This document shows, piece by piece, positions 46,448-53,809 of a stretch of 64,000 nucleotides of DNA (positions are counted from its first letter, which is position 1; each line of letters begins with the position of its first letter). The notes beneath the pieces are model-generated. The model was not told where the DNA came from. It made no database searches and saw nothing but the letters and a program-made list of their open reading frames with translations. Origin of the DNA: Fidelibacterota bacterium. Lineage in GTDB: Bacteria > Marinisomatota > Marinisomatia > Marinisomatales > S15-B10. The DNA lies in contig PAYY01000024.1 in the NCBI GenBank assembly GCA_002715465.1, positions 60,703 to 124,702 of the forward strand, read 5' to 3'. A program made the translations under genes and the position numbers.

Positions 46448-48676
46448 ATGAAGAACATTAAGATTCTATGGTTATTCCTTTTTATTTCTGGATTTCATTT
46501 AAATGCTGAGGATAATACTAAAAGTGAAATAATATTCGAGGATTTCGAAGGTAATAATTATGGACAATGGAAAGCTACAGGAAATGCTTTTAATCACGGC
46601 CCATATTCAACTGACACAGACAAATTCTATGTCGGAGCCAACCCAAGATGGAATGTAAAAAATAAAGGAAAACAATTTTTAACAAGCTATGTAAATATTA
46701 AAAAAGAAGGCAATAATGACAATAATTTAAGTGATGGCAATGATGGTACTGGTACTCTTACTTCACCATCGTTTAAGATCTCAAAAAAATATATTTCTTT
46801 CCAAGTAAGTGGGGGTAATCATCCCGGTAGAACTTATATTAATTTAATTGTTGATAATAAAATTTTTAAATCCGCGACAGGTAGAACGAATAGAATGATG
46901 ACATGGCGGACATGGGATGTATCTAATTTGATTAATCGAGAAGCCCATATTGAAATAGGCGATCAAATGATTGATGACGATGAATTCATCTTAGGCCATA
47001 TAAATATTGATCATATAGTTTTTAGTGATGAACCAGTTATGAAAAATGTAGATAAGTGGTTTATTATAAATAAAAAATATCTTATTTGGCCAATAAAAAG
47101 ACAGTCCATGAGAATGAGTCCAGAAAGTCGAGTTTATTTAAATGTAGAAGATGGTTTAGAAACATTTATGGATGTTGAATTATCACAGAACCCTGATTTT
47201 TGGGTTTTTACAGATTTATCAAATTATCAAGGTAAAGAGCTACATCTTAAAGGGGTTTTATATAAAGACCAGGCAAAAGCGTTCGATGATATTATTTTAT
47301 CTGATGAATATCCAGGGATGGAAAACCTCTATAAGGAGGAACTTAGACCTCAGTTTCATTTTACATCAAAAAGAGGTTGGCTAAATGATGCTAATGGAAT
47401 GCAGTATTATGATGGAGAATGGCACATGTTTTATCAACACAATCCATATAATTGGTTTTGGTGGAATGTTTCTTGGGGACATGCTGTAAGCAAAGATCTA
47501 ATTCATTGGGAGGAATTGCCTACGGCGATACCACCAGGTCCAGAAGGGGTTATTTTCTCTGGCTCTGGGGCTGTGGATATCGGTAATACAGCTGGCTTTC
47601 AAAATGGGAATGAAGAGACTATGGTTTTAGTTTATACAGCAGTTAAAGATCACTCGACAAGTATTTCTAAAGGTCCCACTCAAGCTTTGAGTTATAGCAC
47701 AGATAGGGGACGAAATTGGACAAAATACTCAAACAATCCAATTTTACCATATCAATATCCTAGTAATAGAGACCCTAAGGTTTTTTGGTATGAACCTACG
47801 AAAAAATGGGTGATGAGTTTATACAATGGTCGGGATGATAATTACATCCTTTATAACTCAAGTAATTTAAAGGACTGGAATGAAACTGGTAGTTATAGTG
47901 CTGCCGGCTCAGAATGTCCAGACATGTTTCAATTGCCTGTTAATGGTGATAGGTCAAATAAGAAATGGATTATATGGACAGGTAATGGCAATTACAGAGT
48001 TGGAGAATTCGATGGGGAGAATTTTACTCCTGAGACCGAAAGTATGTATAGTTATTACGGTGATTCCTATGCTGGTCAATCATTTAGTAATGCTCCAGAT
48101 GGCCGAAGAGTTAATATAGGATGGATACGTGATCATAGACCTGGTTTTGAATCTGGTCATAAAAATATGCCCTTCAATCAACAGATGTCATTGCCTCTTG
48201 AAATGACCCTTAGAGAATCTGAGGAAGGATATAGAATGTACATTAATCCTATAGAGGAGCTAAAAACTCTACGTGGACAGAAAAAGTCCTGGGAAAATTT
48301 ATCTTTAGGGGCTGGGAACAACCCATTAAAACGTATAAAAGGTGATTATTTTGAGTTAGTGGGCGATTTTGACGTTTCTGAAGCTGAAGAATTTGGATTC
48401 AACCTAAGGGGAAAAAAAGTTTTATATAAAGTCAGTGCCAATACATTGATCTGTAATGATGAAAAAGTTAATGTTTATCCAGAAAAAGGAAGACTGAAAC
48501 TCCACATTTTTCTAGATCAAACTTCAATTGAAACAATTGTTAATGATGGTTGGATGTATGTGAGCTCATCCCAGGTTTTTGAAAAAAATAATCACAATAT
48601 TGATTTTTTTGTTGAGGAAGGTACTGTAAAGATTAATTCATTAGATATTTACAAAATGAATTCTATTTGGGATTAA
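46448..48676 (+). CDS. GH32 beta-fructosidase (levanase/inulinase-type)
   Basis: About 742 aa. ATG at 46448 is preceded by AGAGG at good distance and gives a clean signal peptide ending LNAE; an ATG 24 bases earlier is less likely. An N-terminal beta-sandwich-like extension (about 25-290) with a FEDFEGNNYGQW start precedes the five-bladed propeller. Catalytic motifs: GWLNDANGMQYYDGEWHMFY (Asp nucleophile about 312), RDPKVFWY (about 442, transition-state stabiliser) and SECPDMFQL (Glu acid/base about 489). A C-terminal sandwich follows. It should release fructose from fructan or sucrose-like ends outside the cytoplasm. Confidence 0.92.
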   Translation: MKNIKILWLFLFISGFHLNAEDNTKSEIIFEDFEGNNYGQWKATGNAFNHGPYSTDTDKFYVGANPRWNVKNKGKQFLTSYVNIKKEGNNDNNLSDGNDGTGTLTSPSFKISKKYISFQVSGGNHPGRTYINLIVDNKIFKSATGRTNRMMTWRTWDVSNLINREAHIEIGDQMIDDDEFILGHINIDHIVFSDEPVMKNVDKWFIINKKYLIWPIKRQSMRMSPESRVYLNVEDGLETFMDVELSQNPDFWVFTDLSNYQGKELHLKGVLYKDQAKAFDDIILSDEYPGMENLYKEELRPQFHFTSKRGWLNDANGMQYYDGEWHMFYQHNPYNWFWWNVSWGHAVSKDLIHWEELPTAIPPGPEGVIFSGSGAVDIGNTAGFQNGNEETMVLVYTAVKDHSTSISKGPTQALSYSTDRGRNWTKYSNNPILPYQYPSNRDPKVFWYEPTKKWVMSLYNGRDDNYILYNSSNLKDWNETGSYSAAGSECPDMFQLPVNGDRSNKKWIIWTGNGNYRVGEFDGENFTPETESMYSYYGDSYAGQSFSNAPDGRRVNIGWIRDHRPGFESGHKNMPFNQQMSLPLEMTLRESEEGYRMYINPIEELKTLRGQKKSWENLSLGAGNNPLKRIKGDYFELVGDFDVSEAEEFGFNLRGKKVLYKVSANTLICNDEKVNVYPEKGRLKLHIFLDQTSIETIVNDGWMYVSSSQVFEKNNHNIDFFVEEGTVKINSLDIYKMNSIWD

Positions 48677-48728
48677 GATAAAATACCGCTCATCTATTTT
48701 TCAATAACTTTAAATGAGTCATAATTAA

Positions 48729-49430
48729 ATGAAATTTTTTTATTTTATAATTTTATTCCAAAGTTTCATTTTTAGCCAAATCTATACTGTAAAAGAACCA
48801 AGTTTTGATGGGATTGGAAAATTTTATTTTCAAAGAGAAATAAGTAAGGTGATGGGTCATCAAGGTGCCAGCTGGCTTGAGAGAAGTTCGAGGGAATTAG
48901 AGGAACATCCTAGTATGGTAGTAAATAGTTTAAACCTTAAGCTAACTGATATTGTTGCTGATTTTGGTTCAGGGTCTGGTTTTTTTACTAGAAAAATTGC
49001 ACCATTATGCAGTCTAGTTTATGCTGTTGATATTCAGGAAAAAATGCACGCTATAAACAAAGATTTATTGTCCAAAAATGATATAGACAATGTAGTATTC
49101 ATTACTGGAGGCAATAAAAAAACAAATCTTCCATTGAATAAAATTGATCTTTTATTAATGGTTGATGTTTATCACGAGCTTGAATTCCCACATGAAATAA
49201 TGAAGGACATATATGATAAATTAAAAACTTCAGGGATTTTAGTTTTGGTAGAGTATAGAGGTGAAGATAAAAAACTGATGATTAAACCTCTTCACAAAAT
49301 GACAGAAAAACAAATAGTCCTTGAAATGAAGAGCGCAGGTTTTTTTCTTGAAAGAAATCTTGATATTTTACCAAGACAACATATGTTATTTTTTAAAAAA
49401 AATCATTCATCTGCCCAAGGGGTGCATTGA
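48729..49430 (+). CDS. Methyltransferase-fold protein with signal peptide
   Basis: A 233-aa protein combining an N-terminal export-like segment (MKFFYFIILFQSFIFSQ, cleavage near 17) with a class I SAM-methyltransferase core: VADFGSGSGFFTRKI (about 77-91) is motif I, VYAVDIQEKM (about 98-107) motif II, and LLLMVDVYHELEFP (about 136-149) motif IV. A preceding GHQGASWLERSSRELEEHP segment is characteristic of a group found in Planctomycetes and Verrucomicrobia. SAM is not expected in the periplasm, so either the segment is a membrane anchor or the fold has another use. It overlaps the convergent radical-SAM gene by 28 bases. Confidence 0.78.
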   Translation: MKFFYFIILFQSFIFSQIYTVKEPSFDGIGKFYFQREISKVMGHQGASWLERSSRELEEHPSMVVNSLNLKLTDIVADFGSGSGFFTRKIAPLCSLVYAVDIQEKMHAINKDLLSKNDIDNVVFITGGNKKTNLPLNKIDLLLMVDVYHELEFPHEIMKDIYDKLKTSGILVLVEYRGEDKKLMIKPLHKMTEKQIVLEMKSAGFFLERNLDILPRQHMLFFKKNHSSAQGVH

Positions 49431-50410
49431 AAAATTTTTTCTGTGGGTAAATATTTAGCTATATAAGACCTACAATATTGTATCATTTCTTGCTCAATAT
49501 TTTTATGATAAGAAACCATGCCCTTTGTTGATTCTAATGCATTAGCTAATAATTTACTGTCAGGATACAGTCGCTCAATTTTATTATAAATAGATTTAGG
49601 AAATCGCATTGCACCTACAGATACTGAATGAAAGGATTCATTTTCAATATTATAAAAAATTTTACTGATAAGCTTTTTATAATTGCTTTTATAGTTATCA
49701 TGATAGATTAAAGGATCTAATCTCAATCCTATGTTCCAGCCAGCTTTACTAAGTTTTTCCATCATTGCAATTCGACTAGATACAGAAGGAACTCCAATTT
49801 CTGTTACTTTTGATACTTCTTCTGGGGTAAAACTAAATGCAATTATACAATTATTAAATGATTCAGATTGTAGCAGAACTTGAGTATTAAGACTTTTAGT
49901 ACGAAGTTCTAAAAGTGCTCTTGGCCGTTTTCTGAAAAAAGGTAGGAAGTATTTGGCAAACTCTGTTACAGATTCTAGTGCAAGTGAATCGCAATCATAA
50001 CCAGAAAAGAATGTGGCTGTTTCTTCGTTTTTCAACTTATTTATTGTTTTGTCTATATCTTTCATAAAGTCTTCATAATTCACAAAAAGCACATAGTTTG
50101 CTGATTGAAACATCCCTTGTAGAAAACAGTATCGACAATCATAAAGACAATTCAACATATGTGAAAAATAAAAATTTTTATTCCCTCCTATATCAAAACC
50201 TTCAGGTGCCGGAAGTAAAAAATTCTTGAATTTTTCTGCAATAATTAAAGCTGGATTCTGTTTTTGTATTCTAAAATTTTGACGTCTTGGATTAAAGACT
50301 TCTCCATACCGATCACAAGAAATTCTACGAGCATCAGGAAACCTTTTTAGGATTTTATTTGTTCGTTCATGGTCGCGAACTGCTTTCTCGATGTAGATAG
50401 TATTAATCAA
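49403..50410 (-). CDS. Radical SAM protein, spore photoproduct lyase (SplB)-like
   Basis: A 335-aa protein with NCLYDCRYCFLQG (about 87-99), a C-x3-C-x2-C motif that holds the SAM-bound 4Fe-4S cluster. The N-terminus (TIYIEKAVRDHERTNKILKRF) and LLELRTKSLN (about 168) resemble SplB, which repairs UV spore photoproduct in Firmicutes DNA. Related SPL-like proteins in non-spore formers may repair other lesions or modify nucleic acids. Start is TTG in a TTGA overlap with the phosphorylase-like gene. There is no other sign of sporulation, so the real substrate is open. Confidence 0.82.
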   Translation of the reverse strand: MINTIYIEKAVRDHERTNKILKRFPDARRISCDRYGEVFNPRRQNFRIQKQNPALIIAEKFKNFLLPAPEGFDIGGNKNFYFSHMLNCLYDCRYCFLQGMFQSANYVLFVNYEDFMKDIDKTINKLKNEETATFFSGYDCDSLALESVTEFAKYFLPFFRKRPRALLELRTKSLNTQVLLQSESFNNCIIAFSFTPEEVSKVTEIGVPSVSSRIAMMEKLSKAGWNIGLRLDPLIYHDNYKSNYKKLISKIFYNIENESFHSVSVGAMRFPKSIYNKIERLYPDSKLLANALESTKGMVSYHKNIEQEMIQYCRSYIAKYLPTEKIFQCTPWADE

Positions 50411-51231
50411 AGTGAAGTAGGATCCATAGGAGTTTTCTCCAATTCATTATGAAGAGCAAGAATCACATCTTTACTTATTCTCTTATTATTAACAATTTTA
50501 AATGGATCTTTATTTGGTAGAACTGCTGACCATCTTCTTAGGATCTTTTCCAATTCATATTTTTGAGTTACAGAAAAATGCCAGTTAATTAGAAATTCAT
50601 TTAGTTTATGAGAAGGGACTTCTAATTCTTGAAGTCGACTTGATAGTTGAAGTAATTGATTAACTACTGATTGAATATTTTCACATTGTTTTTCAATCAT
50701 CCTTTTAACTGATTTTCCATCAAAATTTTTCTCCAAATTATTATCGGAAATTATTTTCAGGGAATGTATTAATTCATGAGTTGAAAACACCTCTGAAGCT
50801 GAATAAAAACCTGATGCCTCCATTTCTACTAATTCTTCCTCAGGGTAATCATGTATCTCTTTATCTACAGTTAACATGGATACTGTTTCAAAAGGGAAGT
50901 TAAGGTTCATCGGTGGGTACCAAGATCTAGTTGATATTTTATCAGTAATTTTGTGTGCGGCCAATATGCTTCCAATTGGCCTGTTAATATGGCCACCTAT
51001 ACCAATATTTAACCAGGCTTGGAATTTTTTTTGCACAAATTTTTCCCCCATCATTGAAACAGCCTTGTTGGAACAAATTTTTCCTACGCCTGAAATAATT
51101 AGCCGTATAGAATGATCTTTGCTAGCAAATATTTTATAAGGTTCAGAAACAATAGGTCGTAGCTTAAAAAATTTGATAATTGGATTAGCTTCAGCTGGTA
51201 AAGCTACAATTATATTTAAAACTCCTATCAT
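50407..51231 (-). CDS. Nucleoside phosphorylase/MTAN-fold protein
   Basis: A 274-aa protein. MIGVLNIIVALPAEANPI, LIISGVGKICSNKAV (about 47-61) and NIGIGGHINRPIG (about 75-87) match the PNP_UDP_1 superfamily; VEMEASGFYSASE (about 131-143) carries the catalytic Glu of the MTAN 'VEMEA' motif, and IISDN (about 157) the Asp. The C-terminal 100 residues are extra and helical compared with MTAN (about 230 aa). It is joined by TTGA overlap to the SPL-like gene. A hydrolase or phosphorylase for S-adenosyl by-products of the radical enzyme (5'-deoxyadenosine) is a plausible role. Confidence 0.75.
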   Translation of the reverse strand: MIGVLNIIVALPAEANPIIKFFKLRPIVSEPYKIFASKDHSIRLIISGVGKICSNKAVSMMGEKFVQKKFQAWLNIGIGGHINRPIGSILAAHKITDKISTRSWYPPMNLNFPFETVSMLTVDKEIHDYPEEELVEMEASGFYSASEVFSTHELIHSLKIISDNNLEKNFDGKSVKRMIEKQCENIQSVVNQLLQLSSRLQELEVPSHKLNEFLINWHFSVTQKYELEKILRRWSAVLPNKDPFKIVNNKRISKDVILALHNELEKTPMDPTSL

Positions 51232-51243
51232 TAATTACCCATT

Positions 51244-52035
51244 TTAATCAACATTTTTTCCTCTTTTATATGCTCCTTGTGAAAAAATATGTATCTTTTC
51301 TTTAAGCATTTTTTCTGCCGCTTTGCGATCACTTTTATTTAAGGAACTATCTTTTAATATTTTTTTTAATGCTTTTATCCTAAATTGATCCATTCCCCAA
51401 TATTTTTTTGAAAGTTGATCATTATGCCCTCCATATTTAGTAAGCAATTGTTCATCTATGTAAAGGAATGGATAGTGTATTGAGATCCTCAGCCATAGGT
51501 CATAATCTTCACATGCTGGAAGTGATTCATCAAATAATCCTACATGATCAAATATAGTTTTTTTTAATAGAACGCTTGATGGTGAAACGCAGCATAAGGG
51601 AAGACACTTTTGAAAAATCCACCCTCCTGATTTTGCATGTTTTTTCATTGGATTAACTCTTATACCGTTTCTTATCCAAATTTCGTCTGTATGACAAATT
51701 TTCATTTTTTTGTTATTATTTAAACTAGTCATTTGTTTTTCAAGTTTTCTGGGAAGCCATTCGTCATCAGAGTCTAAAAATGCGATCCATTCAGCATCTA
51801 TAGAATTAATTCCAGTATTTCTTGCAGCACTAACCCCTTGATTATCTTGTCTGATAAAAATGATTTGAGGATAATATTTATTTATCATATCGGATGTTCC
51901 ATCCGTAGAACCATCGTCAATTACAACTATTGAATGTGCTTTGTATGTTTGGGAAATAACAGAATCTAATGCTCTCCTAAGTGTGTCAACACGGTTTAAG
52001 GTAGGAATTATAACAGAGACTTGGCTAATAGCCAC
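51244..52035 (-). CDS. GT2 family glycosyltransferase
   Basis: A 263-aa GT-A enzyme outside the main polysaccharide locus. SVIIPTLNRVDTLRRALDS (about 7-25), VIDDGSTDGTS (about 37-47) and FLDSDDEWLP (about 85-94, DxD) are textbook GT2; CEDYDLWLRIS (about 180) is the ED base region. Start is GTG at 52035, five bases after glyS ends. Such short single GT2 genes often modify lipopolysaccharide core or a lipid. The acceptor is unknown. Confidence 0.88.
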   Translation of the reverse strand: MAISQVSVIIPTLNRVDTLRRALDSVISQTYKAHSIVVIDDGSTDGTSDMINKYYPQIIFIRQDNQGVSAARNTGINSIDAEWIAFLDSDDEWLPRKLEKQMTSLNNNKKMKICHTDEIWIRNGIRVNPMKKHAKSGGWIFQKCLPLCCVSPSSVLLKKTIFDHVGLFDESLPACEDYDLWLRISIHYPFLYIDEQLLTKYGGHNDQLSKKYWGMDQFRIKALKKILKDSSLNKSDRKAAEKMLKEKIHIFSQGAYKRGKNVD

Positions 52036-52040
52036 GTAAT

Positions 52041-53372
52041 TTACAAAATTTTATTTCGGAAATAAGATTGAAGTTGATCTATTGAGATACGTTCCTGTTT
52101 CATGGAATCTCTATCTCGTACGGTGACAGTTTGATCCTCAAGTGTTTCCGAGTCGATAGTTATTCCATATGGGGTGCCAGCTTCATCTTGTCTTCGATAT
52201 CTTCGACCAATTGACCCTCCTGCATCAAAAAAAGTAGCAAACTCACCACGAAGATTTTCAACTATTTTTTCAGCAATTTCTGGCATTCCATCTCTATTTA
52301 CTAGAGGAAAAACCGCCATGGTTATAGGTGCCAATTTTGGGTTTAGTTTCAAAACAACTCTATTGTCTCCCTTGACTTCTTCCTCATGGTATGCATCAAC
52401 AAGAATAGTTAGAACTGTACGGTCAACTCCAGCCGAGACTTCTACAACAGCCGGAGTAGTGTGTTTATTTTCAATCGAATCAAACCAGGTAAGTTTTTTC
52501 CCGCTATGTTTTGCATGTTGCTCTAAATCATAGGTTCCCCGATCTGCAATTCCTTCCAATTCTGACCAACCAAATGGGAATTGATATTCCACATCAAAAC
52601 AAGCTGCTGCATAATGAGCTAATTCATCATCATCATGAGGTCTTAGTTTTAATCTGTCTTCACGGATACCTAAACTTTTATACCATTGAAATCTTTCTTT
52701 TTTCCAAAATTCCAACCATTGGTTAGTTTGATCAGGTTTAACAAAAAATTCCATTTCCATTTGTTCGAATTCTCTGGATCTAAAAAGAAAGTTTCCAGTA
52801 GTCACTTCATTTCTAAATGATTTTCCAATTTGGGCAATACCAAAGGGAAGTTTCGCTCTGGATGTAGTTACAACATTAGAAAAGTTCACAAAAATTCCTT
52901 GAGCTGTTTCTGGTCTTAAATAGATTTCTGAAGAAGAATCTTCAGATGGTCCATAATATGTTTTTAACATAAGATTAAACTGTCTTGATTCGGTCCAGTC
53001 TTTTATACCACAAGAAGGGCAATTTTTTTCTAAATCTATATGGTCAGCTCTATATCTTGCTTTACAATTTTTGCAATCTACCATAGGATCATGAAATTCT
53101 GAGAGGTGTCCTGAAGCTTTCCATACTTCAGGATTCATTAGTATAGCGGCATCCATTCCTACAACATCTGATCGGGATTTAACAATATCTCGCCACCATA
53201 GTTGTTTTACATTGTTTTTTAACTCAGCACCAAGAGGGCCGTAATCATACGTTGCTTCTAGGCCTCCATAAATTTCTGAACTTTGAAAAATAAAACCTCG
53301 TCGTTTGCATAAAGAGACTAATTTGTCCATCACTTTGTTATCAGAGAGATTTGATTTTTCTTCTGCAATCAT
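52041..53372 (-). CDS. glyQS: Glycyl-tRNA synthetase, homodimeric type
   Basis: A 443-aa class II enzyme charging tRNA-Gly. GFIFQSSEIYGGLEATYDYG (about 25-44) opens the catalytic domain. A zinc ribbon DCKNCKARYRADHI...CPSCG (about 99-123), motif 2 in RNEVTTGNFLFRSREFEQME (about 187-206) and motif 3 in GVDRTVLTILVD (about 315-326) follow; the anticodon domain is at about 345-443. This is the alpha-2 GlyRS, not the GlyQ/GlyS tetramer. Its ATG overlaps the ccmH stop by 4 bases (ATGA). Confidence 0.95.
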   Translation of the reverse strand: MIAEEKSNLSDNKVMDKLVSLCKRRGFIFQSSEIYGGLEATYDYGPLGAELKNNVKQLWWRDIVKSRSDVVGMDAAILMNPEVWKASGHLSEFHDPMVDCKNCKARYRADHIDLEKNCPSCGIKDWTESRQFNLMLKTYYGPSEDSSSEIYLRPETAQGIFVNFSNVVTTSRAKLPFGIAQIGKSFRNEVTTGNFLFRSREFEQMEMEFFVKPDQTNQWLEFWKKERFQWYKSLGIREDRLKLRPHDDDELAHYAAACFDVEYQFPFGWSELEGIADRGTYDLEQHAKHSGKKLTWFDSIENKHTTPAVVEVSAGVDRTVLTILVDAYHEEEVKGDNRVVLKLNPKLAPITMAVFPLVNRDGMPEIAEKIVENLRGEFATFFDAGGSIGRRYRRQDEAGTPYGITIDSETLEDQTVTVRDRDSMKQERISIDQLQSYFRNKIL

Positions 53373-53809
53373 TCTAAAGCCTTTAGTTCTTTTTCTATTA
53401 GGTCATTATATGGGATATCTTCATCTATGTTTTTCAATATTTGTTTTGGTTTATTTTGTATTTTTAAGTAATTGATTAATACAAAAGTTCCAATTCCAAG
53501 CACAAAAATTGGTGCTATCCAAGCCATAAGATTAAAGCCACTAGCAACAGGGATTGCTAGAATTTTTTCACCATAAATACCTACAAAATAATCAAAGATT
53601 TCTTCTCTTGATTTTCCTTCATGTACTAAAGAGGAGATTTTTTCTTCCATTTCTGGATTGCCATGATCATTAACTGTCCCACTCCAGCAACAAGGAGCCA
53701 TTAGACTATTTTCAAGTTCGGAGATTAAGCCTTCTTTAGTAATATTGCTCTGGCTAAGTACTAACTGAAAAAGTAAAAAAACAATTAAACTAATCTTCAA
53801 CTTCTTCAA
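53369..53809 (-). CDS. ccmH: CcmH-family cytochrome c maturation protein (CCW variant)
   Basis: About 146 aa. A longer open frame extends to 54112 but is the shadow of topA; TTG at 53809 (or 53800) gives MKKLKISLIVFLLFQLVLSQ, a good signal, and overlaps the topA 3' end by 20 bases. The domain has LENSLMAPCCWSGTVNDHGN (about 33-52), then EKISSLVHEGKSREEIFDYF and YGEKILAIPVASGFNLMAW before a C-terminal membrane helix (about 95-117). Classical CcmH has LRCxxCQ; here adjacent Cys-Cys-Trp replaces CxxC, a variant seen in some other phyla. It reduces apocytochrome cysteines; the PSCyt1-type protein at 37547 would be a client. Confidence 0.82.
   Translation of the reverse strand: MKKLKISLIVFLLFQLVLSQSNITKEGLISELENSLMAPCCWSGTVNDHGNPEMEEKISSLVHEGKSREEIFDYFVGIYGEKILAIPVASGFNLMAWIAPIFVLGIGTFVLINYLKIQNKPKQILKNIDEDIPYNDLIEKELKALE

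Noticed and set aside
49403..49430. 28-base overlap of two convergent coding sequences as a sign of a frameshift
   Set aside because: Both proteins end at natural lengths for their families, so a simple tail overlap is enough.
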